DNA of 21,583 nucleotides from Collinsella aerofaciens (GTDB taxonomy: Bacteria > Actinomycetota > Coriobacteriia > Coriobacteriales > Coriobacteriaceae): assembly GCA_014846205.1 (NCBI GenBank), contig RKAY01000105.1, forward strand, positions 1 through 21,583, in the 5' to 3' direction. This document shows positions 14,046 through 21,158 of the stretch, in pieces. Both the position numbers and the translations under genes were made by a program. How positions within the stretch are numbered: the first letter of the stretch is position 1; each line of letters starts with the position of its first letter. The notes under the pieces were generated by a model. It had not been told where the DNA came from and made no database searches. It saw nothing but the letters and a program-made list of their open reading frames with translations.

Positions 14046-15722
14046 TTACGAGAGCGACGTTCTCAGCAACTCGTTGAAGAGCTTCGGGTTACCCTTGCCG
14101 CGGCTCGCCTTCATGCACTGGCCCACCAAAAAGCCGATGACCTTCTGGTTGCCGTCACGATACTGCTGCGCCTGATCGGCACAGTTTGCCAGCACCTCGT
14201 CCACGATCGGCTGCAGCGCGCCGGCATCGCTTACCTGACGCATGCCGCGCTCGTCGACGATCTTGTTGGGATCGTCACCGGTCTGGGCCATGGCCTCAAA
14301 GACCTCGTGCGCCTGGTTGGAGCTGATGGCATCGGTCGCCAGCAGCTTGGCCAGCGCTGCCACCTGAGCCGGCGCAATGCCGGACTCGGCGAGCGACACA
14401 CCCGCGCCCTTAAGGTAGGCGATCATCTCGTTCACCAGCAGGTTTGCGACCGTCTGGGCCTCCTTGCCAGCCATACCGGCAGCGGCCGCCTCAAAGAACT
14501 CGGCAAACTCGGGGTCGCCGGCAATCTGCTCGGCATCGGCCGCCTTAATGCCAAAGTCGGCCTCAAAACGGGCGCGCTTGGCATCGGGCAGCTCGGGAAT
14601 CTCGCCACGGCAGCGGTCGATGAACTCGTCGTCCAGGTCAAACGGCGCCAGATCGGGATCGGGGAACAGGCGATAGTCGTCGGCCGTCTCCTTCACACGC
14701 ATGACCACGGTGCGCTTGCGGCTGGGCTCCCAGTGGCGGGTCTCCTGATAGATGATGCCGCCCTCCTCGAGCACCTCGGCCTGGCGGCAGATCTCGTAGG
14801 CAAGGCCGTCGTGCAGACTCTTAAACGAGTTAAGGTTCTTGAGCTCGGTCTTGGTGCCCAGCTTGGTCTCACCGCGGCGGCGCAGCGACACGTTGCCGTC
14901 GCAGCGCATGGAACCCTTCTCCATGGAGCAATCGGAAATGCCCAGCGTCACAAAGATGCGACGGAGCTTCTCCATAAACAGGCGCGCTTCCTCGGGCGTA
15001 CGCAGGTCGGGCTCAGTCACGAGCTCAATCAAAGGCGTGCCGCAGCGGTTGTAGTCGACGAGCGACTCGGCCGCAGCGGTGATGCGGCCCTCGGCACCGC
15101 CCACGTGGACCATCTTGGCGGCGTCCTCCTCCATGTGGATGCGCAGGATGCGAATGGGCACCGTGTAGGAACCGTCCTCGCGACGCTCGGGCATCTGCAG
15201 GTTGGACGCGTCATAGCTAGCCAGATGGCCGGCACGCTGATTGCCTTCGCGCATGGTCGACGTCATGGACGTGGACAGGCCCTCGGCGTTGGCCGAAGCG
15301 CTCGCCAGGCTCTGGGCCTCGGCCTCGCCAAACGCGCAGTCGGGGCGCTCGGCGGCACCGCGACCGGTCACGTCCAGATCCAGGTGACCGTACATGGCAA
15401 AGGCGACCGGACCCTGCGTGGTCTGGAAGTTCTTGGCCATATCGGGATAGAAGTAGTGCTTGCGGTAGAACATCGAGTGGCGCTGAATCTCGCAGTTGGT
15501 GGCGAGACCGGCCTTGACGATGCTCTCGATGGCGCGCTTGTTGGGCACCGGCAGCGCACCGGGCAGGCCCAGGCACACCGGGCACACGTTGGCGTTGGGC
15601 TCGTCATCGTGGCTGAGCTTGCAGTTGCAGAACATCTTGGTATCGAGTGCGGTGAGCTCGGTATGGATCTCCAGGCCGATCACGGCCTCCCAATCCTGCA
15701 GGACCTCGGAAAGCTCCTTCAT
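14046..15722 (-). CDS. gatB: Asp/Glu-tRNA amidotransferase subunit B
   Basis: 558 aa, longer than the usual 475-500. GatB holds the kinase and transamidation site that turns Glu-tRNA(Gln) or Asp-tRNA(Asn) into the amide form, and it binds the tRNA through its C-terminal tail domain. Seen are WEAVIGLEIHTEL, a likely zinc site (C32, C34, C47, C50 in FCNC and VCPVC), GLPGALPVPN, YRKHYFYPDMAKNFQTTQ, HMEEDAAK, DYNRCGTPLIELVTEPDLR and the C-terminal YqeY-like domain. An unusual stretch of roughly 60 residues (about 121-187) lies between LDLDV and RILRIHMEED. The ATG overlaps the gatA stop by one base (TAATG), so translation is coupled. Confidence 0.96.
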   Translation of the reverse strand: MKELSEVLQDWEAVIGLEIHTELTALDTKMFCNCKLSHDDEPNANVCPVCLGLPGALPVPNKRAIESIVKAGLATNCEIQRHSMFYRKHYFYPDMAKNFQTTQGPVAFAMYGHLDLDVTGRGAAERPDCAFGEAEAQSLASASANAEGLSTSMTSTMREGNQRAGHLASYDASNLQMPERREDGSYTVPIRILRIHMEEDAAKMVHVGGAEGRITAAAESLVDYNRCGTPLIELVTEPDLRTPEEARLFMEKLRRIFVTLGISDCSMEKGSMRCDGNVSLRRRGETKLGTKTELKNLNSFKSLHDGLAYEICRQAEVLEEGGIIYQETRHWEPSRKRTVVMRVKETADDYRLFPDPDLAPFDLDDEFIDRCRGEIPELPDAKRARFEADFGIKAADAEQIAGDPEFAEFFEAAAAGMAGKEAQTVANLLVNEMIAYLKGAGVSLAESGIAPAQVAALAKLLATDAISSNQAHEVFEAMAQTGDDPNKIVDERGMRQVSDAGALQPIVDEVLANCADQAQQYRDGNQKVIGFLVGQCMKASRGKGNPKLFNELLRTSLS

Positions 15723-17236
15723 TACAGCTCGCCTCCCTTCCCGGCAAAATCGGGCGCGACGGAAAGCGCGGGCGCACCCGTGGCGGCATCGGCAAAGCCG
15801 CGCTCCAGGGCGCGGGCAAACGTGAGCAGTTGACGGTCCCTAAAGGCAGGTCCCACCAGCTGGGCAGAAACGGGCAGCTGAGTATCCTCGCCCAGGCCCA
15901 GCGGCACCGAGATACCACCGTTGCCGCAAATGTTGAGCGAGATGGTGTACAGGTCGGAGAGGTACATCTGCGTGGGGTCGCTAATCTCGCCAAACTTAAA
16001 GGCCGTGCGGGGCGAGGCGGGCATGAGGATGGTGTCCACCTTGGCATACGCGGCGTCGTAGTCCTGCGTGATGAGCGTGCGGGCCTTTTGCGCAGCGTAG
16101 TAGTACTTGTCGTACACGCCCGAGCTCAGCAGGTAGGCGCCGAGCATCTGACGGCGCTTGGCCTCGGCGCCAAAGCCGTGGGCACGGCTGAGCGAGCTCT
16201 GGTCGGACAGGTTGGCGCAGCCCTCTTCCTGATAGCCGTAGCGAATGCCATCGAAGCGGGCCAGGTTGGAGAACGCTTCGGCCGGGCCGATGACGTAGTA
16301 GGCAGCGATGGCGGCATCCAGGTGCGGCAGGTCGACCTCGACCAGCTCGGCACCCTGGTTCTGCAGTTCCTGGGCGGCGCGCTGAACAGCGGCCTTAACC
16401 TCGGGCGTCAGGCCCTCGGCCTCCATAAACGCGGGGATGATGCCCACACGCTTGCCCTCGATGCTGTCGTTGAGGTGCTCGGTAAAGTCGACGGCGCAAT
16501 CTTGGCTGGTGCAGTCGTACGGATCGTGGCCCGCGCCGGTAAGCGCGTTCATGGCCAGCGCGACATCCTCGACCGTGCGGCCAAAGGGGCCCACCTGGTC
16601 GAGCGACGAGCCAAAGGCAACCACGCCGTAACGGCTCACGGCACCATACGTGGGCTTAAAGCCCACCACGCCGCACAGCGACGCCGGCTGGCGAATGGAG
16701 CCGCCGGTGTCCGAGCCCAGCGAGAGCGCGACCTCGCCCGCGGCGACAGCTGCAGCGGAGCCGCCTGAGGAGCCGCCGGGCACGCGCTCGGTATCCCAGG
16801 GGTTGTTGGTGCGGTGGAACGCCGAGCTCTCGGTGGAGCTGCCAAAGGCAAACTCGTCCATGTTTGCCTTGCCCATGGGCAGGCAGCCGGCATCGAGCAT
16901 GCGCTGGACGCAGGTGGCGGTGTAGACGCTCTGGTAGTCCTCGAGCATATGGGAAGCGCAGGTAGTGCGCGTGCCCACGAGGTTCATGTTGTCCTTGATG
17001 GCCAGCGGCACGCCCGCGAGCGGGGGCAGCGGCTTGCCTGCGGCACGGTCGGCATCCACGCGCGCAGCGGCCTCGAGCGCGAGCTCGGGCGCCACCTGCA
17101 GGAATGCCTGGACCCCGCCCTCGCGCGCCTCGATGGCGGCAAGGGAGGCCTGGGCCACCTCGGTAGCGGTAAAGTCGCCGGCGGCAACGCCCGCGGCAAT
17201 CTGGGCGGCGGTAAGGGAATCGAAGCTTAGCGCCAT
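15722..17236 (-). CDS. gatA: Asp/Glu-tRNA amidotransferase subunit A
   Basis: 504 aa, an amidase-signature enzyme that releases ammonia from glutamine for the GatB reaction. The Ser-cisSer-Lys triad is readable: K81 in PLAIKDNMN, S156 in GGSSGGSAAAVAAG and S180 in SDTGGSIRQPAS. Other family landmarks are MGKANMDEFAFGSS, NPWDTERVPGGSSGG and GFKPTYGAVSRYGVVAFGSSLDQVGP. Length and motifs are normal. It shares one base with the gatC stop and one with the gatB start (TAATG at both junctions), giving a tightly coupled gatC-gatA-gatB operon. Confidence 0.98.
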   Translation of the reverse strand: MALSFDSLTAAQIAAGVAAGDFTATEVAQASLAAIEAREGGVQAFLQVAPELALEAAARVDADRAAGKPLPPLAGVPLAIKDNMNLVGTRTTCASHMLEDYQSVYTATCVQRMLDAGCLPMGKANMDEFAFGSSTESSAFHRTNNPWDTERVPGGSSGGSAAAVAAGEVALSLGSDTGGSIRQPASLCGVVGFKPTYGAVSRYGVVAFGSSLDQVGPFGRTVEDVALAMNALTGAGHDPYDCTSQDCAVDFTEHLNDSIEGKRVGIIPAFMEAEGLTPEVKAAVQRAAQELQNQGAELVEVDLPHLDAAIAAYYVIGPAEAFSNLARFDGIRYGYQEEGCANLSDQSSLSRAHGFGAEAKRRQMLGAYLLSSGVYDKYYYAAQKARTLITQDYDAAYAKVDTILMPASPRTAFKFGEISDPTQMYLSDLYTISLNICGNGGISVPLGLGEDTQLPVSAQLVGPAFRDRQLLTFARALERGFADAATGAPALSVAPDFAGKGGEL

Positions 17237-17547
17237 TACTCGCTCTCCCCCTCTCCCAAAATGGACGGCACGCGGAAGTAGCGGTCGCGCGCGCTGCCGG
17301 CGTTTTCGAGCGCAACGTCGAGCGGCAGGTCGCGCTCGGGCTCGCGCAGGTCATCGCCCATCACGTTGGACAGGCTTCCGATAGGATGGAACGTGGGCTC
17401 CACGTCGGGCAAGTCATATTGCAAGACGGGCTCGAGCATCTGGACGGCGTCGTTCATGTAGGACGTCATCTGGGTGAGCTCGTCATCGGTCAGTGCGATC
17501 TTTGCGTACTCGGCGATGCCGCGCACGTCTTTCTCGCTGAGTGCCAT
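17236..17547 (-). CDS. gatC: Asp/Glu-tRNA amidotransferase subunit C
   Basis: 103 aa from the ATG at 17547, which has GGAAGGGAG five bases upstream; an in-frame start six codons earlier lacks such a site. GatC wraps around GatA and GatB and stabilises the complex. It shows the expected VRGIAEYAKIALTDDELTQM helix, the linker with DLPDVEPTFHP, and the tail with LREPERDLPLDVALENAGSARDRYFRVPSIL. It is the first gene of the gatCAB operon. Confidence 0.96.
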   Translation of the reverse strand: MALSEKDVRGIAEYAKIALTDDELTQMTSYMNDAVQMLEPVLQYDLPDVEPTFHPIGSLSNVMGDDLREPERDLPLDVALENAGSARDRYFRVPSILGEGESE

Positions 17548-17582
17548 AGGCGCTCCCTTCCGCATAACAGATAAACTGCTCT

Positions 17583-17588
17583 AGTATA
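17583..17588 (-). promoter_or_regulatory. Probable gatCAB -10 box
   Basis: TATACT on the minus strand, 36 bases before the gatC ATG, in the only gap upstream of the operon. No convincing -35 is seen (TGCTCC at 16 bases). Confidence 0.45.
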
Positions 17589-17685
17589 CAAGGCAACGCC
17601 GCTTGGAGCAGGCGCTTTACCTAAATGCAGCGAAAACGTAACGAGGGCGGCGGTTGGCAGGCGGCGGGCCGGCGGTTCTGCAGTG

Positions 17686-17760
17686 AAACCGCACCGTCCA
17701 AAGCGAAAACCATCCCGCCCGCAACGAAAAGCATCACGCCCGCAACGTAAACCATCACAA
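17686..17760. repeat. Degenerate 21-bp tandem repeat, about 3.5 copies
   Basis: Units start at 17686, 17707, 17728 and 17749 (partial). Each begins AAACC or AAAGC and the second and third share CGCCCGCAACG; the first is diverged. The last partial unit forms the left arm of the next inverted repeat. The repeat sits between gatC and the sortase gene, in a 324-base gap with no supported gene. Confidence 0.7.
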
Positions 17761-17813
17761 CATTCGACACTTTTCGCCAAAATCGAGATTTTCATCGAAT
17801 GTTGTGATGGTTT
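17749..17813. repeat. 19-bp perfect inverted repeat
   Basis: AAACCATCACAACATTCGA (17749-17767) pairs exactly with 17795-17813 around a 27-base loop that holds the small palindrome AAAATCGAGATTTT. It could fold as a stable hairpin downstream of the sortase gene. Confidence 0.8.
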
Positions 17814-17823
17814 GGAAGTCCCG

Positions 17824-17858
17824 ACCACCACAAAGGTGCCTGTCCCCTTTGCGGTGGT
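17824..17858. terminator. Hairpin after sortase gene
   Basis: ACCACCACAAAGG and CCTTTGCGGTGGT pair over 13 positions (one becomes G-U on the minus strand) around TGCCTGTCC. It lies 13 bases past the sortase stop. No T-run follows, so it may be a repeat or a weak terminator; its GCAAAGGGGACAG core resembles the palindrome near 9094-9115. Confidence 0.5.
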
Positions 17859-17871
17859 TCTGGAGAATGTC

Positions 17872-18810
17872 TTATGCCGAGGCTTTGGCCTTGCGGCGTT
17901 TGCGGACCGCGTGGATCACGATGTCCAACAGCAACAGCACAATGGCCACGACCACGATGAGCACGGCAAACTCGCGCTTGCCCCAGTGGCGACCGGCCAG
18001 CGACTTTTGCTTGTCGACGTCCTTCTTGTTGTACTTGGTGCGCACGCAATGCACCAGCAGGCGATGGTCGTTCACGCCGTAGGGCGTGCAGGTGACGAGC
18101 GTCACCTTGTCGGCGCCAGGCTCGATGGTCAGTGACTCCATCTCCTCGGGCAGCACCACCTCGGAGTCCACCATCTTGTAGGCGAGCGTCTTGTTCATGG
18201 TGTGCAGCAGCACCAGGTCGCCGGGCTCCAGCGAGTGGATGTCGTCGAACATGCTCAGGTTGCGCATGCCCGAGTGCGCGGTGAGCACGCAATGCGTCGA
18301 GGCGCCGCCCACCGGCAGGCTCGTGCCCTCCAGGTGACCGACGCCAGCCATAAGGACTTCTTCGCTCGTACCGTGGTAGATGGGCATGCTCACGTCGATG
18401 GAGGGGATCTCGACCCAGCTCATCATGGGGTCGCGGTCAAAGATGAGCTGCTGGGCGTAGGGCTCGATCTGGTCGGCGGGAAGCTCGGTGGCCTCACCCG
18501 CCAGCTGTTCGTTAAAGGAGCGCGCCTGGAGCAGGATGCGTTCGCGCTCCTCGGCAGACAGCGCGTCCACGGTGCTGGACACCGTGCTGATCTGGTTGAA
18601 CACGCCCGAGGCCTCGAGCCGGTCCAAGATCCACGGCCAGGTCATAAGGCCCACGCCAATAAGGATGATGACGATGGTGATGAGGCGGTCGGCCCAGCGC
18701 GGCAGCCGCTTGCGGCGGCGCCTGGACTTGGGCTGAGGTTTGGGCTGAGGGCTTGAGCCACCGTTGTCCGCGGCGTTATTGCTCTTCATATGTTTGGCGC
18801 CCTGCACCAT
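17872..18810 (-). CDS. Class C (pilus) sortase
   Basis: 312 aa membrane-anchored transpeptidase that joins LPXTG-type pilins into a covalent fibre. The catalytic residues are H179 (VLTAHSGM), C241 (LVTCTPYGV) and R250 (DHRLLVHCVR); TLVTCTPYGVN is the class C form. A cytoplasmic basic N-terminus is followed by a membrane segment (about 42-60), and a second C-terminal segment (about 281-301) ends in a basic tail, as usual for class C. A candidate active-site lid, D127-P128-M129, lies in FDRDPMMSW. The ATG at 18810 has GGAG nine bases before it; ATG 18789 is a less likely start. The LPLTG pilin encoded upstream at 21159 is the likely substrate, though an AbiEii-like pair lies between them. Confidence 0.93.
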   Translation of the reverse strand: MVQGAKHMKSNNAADNGGSSPQPKPQPKSRRRRKRLPRWADRLITIVIILIGVGLMTWPWILDRLEASGVFNQISTVSSTVDALSAEERERILLQARSFNEQLAGEATELPADQIEPYAQQLIFDRDPMMSWVEIPSIDVSMPIYHGTSEEVLMAGVGHLEGTSLPVGGASTHCVLTAHSGMRNLSMFDDIHSLEPGDLVLLHTMNKTLAYKMVDSEVVLPEEMESLTIEPGADKVTLVTCTPYGVNDHRLLVHCVRTKYNKKDVDKQKSLAGRHWGKREFAVLIVVVAIVLLLLDIVIHAVRKRRKAKASA

Positions 18811-18826
18811 CGCCGGTCACTCCTCT

Positions 18827-18840
18827 ACAACTCAAGTTGT
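18827..18840. promoter_or_regulatory. Short palindrome before sortase gene
   Basis: ACAACT-CA-AGTTGT, a perfect 6-2-6 dyad 17 bases upstream of the sortase ATG. A TATTAT on the minus strand just upstream could be a -10 box, so the dyad might be an operator. Evidence is slight. Confidence 0.35.
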
Positions 18841-18921
18841 CTAAACAAATAATAGCCGATTAGCGAGCTCATGCGCCGGACAACGCAGCTAGACTGCACC
18901 GTCCGGGTCACGTAACCCCAC

Positions 18922-19695
18922 TCAACCAATCAAGCCATATGTTGCTTTCATCGTCTCGAGCAACTGCGCCATCGTTACGCCCGCAACCCCGATCTGTTTT
19001 AGATTGACGTCGCCTACCTCACAATCTTTGACAAACGCAAGCATATCGTCCTTCAGTTCTCCGCCCAGGTCGACACCTTCCGACTCGCCGAGCAGCTGAG
19101 CAAGCCTCAGCGCATCGCGTTTATGCTTTTTTACCTTCTTCGAATCAACGTTCTCCCCCGCTTCCCTTCTGGCTTTTAGGTCGAGATATGCCTTCGCTTT
19201 GAACGGGACAATGTATTCCGTACCCAGGACCGAAACGCCGCCTACGGTCCGAATTCCCTGAAGAAACAAGCTGTAGTAAGCATCGTCCAACAAAATCGCC
19301 GACAGACTGCTTATGTTTTCATCAACGTAAATTGGCGCCACATCAATCCCCTCGCGACCCTTTAGAAAGTCGGGGCACTTCGCGAAGAGTTCGATCATAT
19401 GGGGGTAACCCGGCCTCTTAGGCTCTGTAAACCGATAAAAACATGAGCCTTTACCTTCGCCCCAGCCGCAGCGGTAACCGCCATCACGCACCAAAGTCCA
19501 TATAGCTTCTGCCGTCTGAGGCAACCGGTCATCGGCGACAATTACCACATCAAAATCGTGAGTCATCCTAAACGGAAGTCCCGCCTCCGCGAGCAAAATG
19601 TCGCATGCCGCGCCGCCGATAAGAGCATACGATCCTGCAGCTTCTTGCATATGCTGCTGAAATTCTTGGAGACCTTCTACAGCGCTTCTTGCCAT
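18922..19695 (-). CDS. AbiEii/MenT-like nucleotidyltransferase (putative toxin)
   Basis: 257 aa with a DNA polymerase beta-type nucleotidyltransferase fold: the glycine motif YALIGGAACDIL (G27-G28) is followed by MTHDFDVVI, giving the metal-binding pair D47 and D49. The later PFKAKAYLDLKARREAGENVDSKKVKKHKRDALRL matches the AbiEii/MenT pattern of a conserved Lys-Ala-x-Arg helix then Asp. In characterised relatives such enzymes add nucleotides to tRNA ends or act as abortive-infection toxins. Its start overlaps the end of the upstream winged-helix gene by 19 bases, as in toxin-antitoxin pairs. It sits between the pilin and sortase genes, and by eye is less GC-rich than the flanks. Toxicity is an inference. 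Confidence 0.75.
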   Translation of the reverse strand: MARSAVEGLQEFQQHMQEAAGSYALIGGAACDILLAEAGLPFRMTHDFDVVIVADDRLPQTAEAIWTLVRDGGYRCGWGEGKGSCFYRFTEPKRPGYPHMIELFAKCPDFLKGREGIDVAPIYVDENISSLSAILLDDAYYSLFLQGIRTVGGVSVLGTEYIVPFKAKAYLDLKARREAGENVDSKKVKKHKRDALRLAQLLGESEGVDLGGELKDDMLAFVKDCEVGDVNLKQIGVAGVTMAQLLETMKATYGLIG

Positions 19696-20645
19696 GGATA
19701 TTCCTTTCCAAACATGCGATCAACTTCGAGCTGAATTCGCTCATCGTCGATTGCCGCCAAAGATAGCGCAAGCGAAATGTCATCGACGCGGGAGGAGTCG
19801 ACAAACACAGGCGCATAGCGCCACACTTGGATCATCGCCGTTTCGTTATCCGGCAACTCCCCGTCTGCGACTTCGAGGTCGCTCAGTTGACGCCATGCAC
19901 TTCTTAAGACGGCCTTTTGTTCCATGCCCGGCGCAGCGAGCATCGAACGCGCAGCGAGCGCCGTCTCCCCGGCGTCAACAAGACAGTCGATCTGCAGCGT
20001 CTTCCTTGCAAAAAAGACCTTCGAGACAGGCGAGGAGAGCTCTGCCATGTGCTCGCTGAGCAGAAGATCAACGGCAACAGGGAACACGACGACACGTCGC
20101 TCGCGACGCTCGCGCCTCGCGAGCCCCCTGTCAACAAGCTCGGTTATGGCCTCACTCGCGCGGCTTGCCGAAATCCCAAGCGCGCGACAAAGGTCATAGG
20201 GACGATATGGCTCCTGGGCTGCTCCCCAGATTGCGGCAGCCTGCGCGTTGGGTGACATCTTGGTCGCGTGGTTGCGAAACCGGGCACCGCCCCTCTCCGT
20301 GCAGGCTGTGCCCATAAATGGAAGAAAAGCCTGTCTGCCTGGGCAGACAAAGGAAATCCCTTGTGCGATCAATGCCTTGCGCTGACGTGCATCGGCATCA
20401 GGAAACGAAACGACAACAGGAGTCTCCGCGCGCAAGGCTAGCTGACTATAGACTCTCTTAGCCTCGGGAAGCCCGACGCCAGTAGGCAAGCTTGCAAGCA
20501 AAAACGAAAAACCGCTTGCGTCAACAGCGCAGACTTCAATCGCCCGCAGATGCAGCGGCAAGCGTGCGGATCCAGGCCAAGTTTTGGTCTTGGCGGAGAG
20601 GCCTAGTGCTTCTTTTAAGTAGATTAGCGCTTCGTTCATTTCCAT
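19677..20645 (-). CDS. Winged-helix protein, putative antitoxin partner
   Basis: 322 aa from the ATG at 20645; a more upstream ATG (20684) coincides with the predicted -10 box and is unlikely, and ATG 20639 is also possible. No start has a good Shine-Dalgarno, which may mean a short or leaderless 5' end. A winged helix-turn-helix is visible in the middle (YDLCRALGISASRASEAITELVDRGLARRERRERRVVVFPV), preceded by a roughly 150-residue domain of unknown type and followed by a helical C-terminal part. The 19-base overlap with the nucleotidyltransferase gene suggests an AbiEi-like antitoxin and autoregulator, but the domain layout (HTH in the centre) differs from classic AbiEi, which has it at the N-terminus. 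Confidence 0.7.
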   Translation of the reverse strand: MEMNEALIYLKEALGLSAKTKTWPGSARLPLHLRAIEVCAVDASGFSFLLASLPTGVGLPEAKRVYSQLALRAETPVVVSFPDADARQRKALIAQGISFVCPGRQAFLPFMGTACTERGGARFRNHATKMSPNAQAAAIWGAAQEPYRPYDLCRALGISASRASEAITELVDRGLARRERRERRVVVFPVAVDLLLSEHMAELSSPVSKVFFARKTLQIDCLVDAGETALAARSMLAAPGMEQKAVLRSAWRQLSDLEVADGELPDNETAMIQVWRYAPVFVDSSRVDDISLALSLAAIDDERIQLEVDRMFGKEYPWQEAL

Positions 20646-20657
20646 CGTTTTCGTTTG

Positions 20658-20681
20658 ATTCCAGTTTATATTGGAATTATA
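20658..20681 (-). promoter_or_regulatory. Promoter -10 and dyad of the AbiE-like pair
   Basis: TATAAT (20681-20676, minus) overlaps one arm of ATTCCA-N8-TGGAAT (20658-20677). A further GGAATT occurs at 20692-20697. No good -35 was found. The placement fits autorepression by the winged-helix protein. Confidence 0.5.
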
Positions 20682-20770
20682 CATAATTTTCGGAATTAAA
20701 GAGATTTCGTTCGCGCCTAAGCCAGCATTTGAGTTTTCAAAATATCCCGGATCGGCGGGGCGATTCGGGA

Positions 20771-20876
20771 TACAATGTCAATAGAAAACGACGCACCCCG
20801 CGTAAATGTTTGGGAGCGCGGGCGGCCTAGTTTTCAGCTTTTGTTAAATGCCCGGGATCCGACCCCCGGGCATTCT
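20771..20876 (+). ncRNA. Possible small structured RNA
   Basis: TACAAT (20771-20776) is a possible -10 box without a clear -35. After it GAAAAC (20784-20789) can pair with GTTTTC (20830-20835), enclosing CCCGCG/CGCGGG (20797-20822). A 10-bp stem AATGCCCGGG/CCCGGGCATT (20847-20874) then CTTATTT resembles a terminator. A further ATTTGCGC/GCGCAAAT dyad lies at 20878-20901. The rest of 20685-21019 shows no supported gene. Confidence 0.3.
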
Positions 20877-21019
20877 TATTTGCGCTTGTTGCGGCGCAAA
20901 TGCCTTCTACCGTCCGCACCGCGCGTGCGCCTACGGACCTTAAACCGAACCTCATACGAGTCAAGAAACGCGATGACGAACGAGCCCACATCGGGCAATG
21001 GAGCCTGGCTGCGTTATCC

Positions 21020-21058
21020 AAAAAGAACGGGGCAGACTCCAGTGCGGAGCCTGCCCCG
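21020..21058 (-). terminator. Terminator after pilin gene
   Basis: CGGGGCAG-CTCC pairs with GGAG-CTGCCCCG (one internal mismatch) around AGTGC, and the minus strand continues GTTCTTTTTGG. It is about 100 bases past the pilin stop and should separate it from the downstream genes. Confidence 0.82.
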
Positions 21059-21158
21059 AAAAGAGAATGGCAAAGCAAGAACGTGGGTGGACGAGAAAAG
21101 TGTCCGCAAGTCTCATGGCCATCACATCCCACCTGCCAAAGGGATGGGTGAGCGAGCG

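Noticed and set aside
13896..15833. A 645-codon plus-strand open frame opposite gatB
   Set aside because: It is a shadow of gatB and runs through the 31-bp inverted repeat; its His/Leu/Gly-rich product has no recognisable fold.
17686..17760. CRISPR array
   Set aside because: The 21-bp units are contiguous without spacers and diverged, and no cas genes are present.
17490..17831. Minus-strand frame with a CGRDxFR heptad in the gap before gatC
   Set aside because: The heptad is the 21-bp tandem repeat in translation; the frame overlaps gatC, has no ribosome-binding site and resembles no protein that I know.
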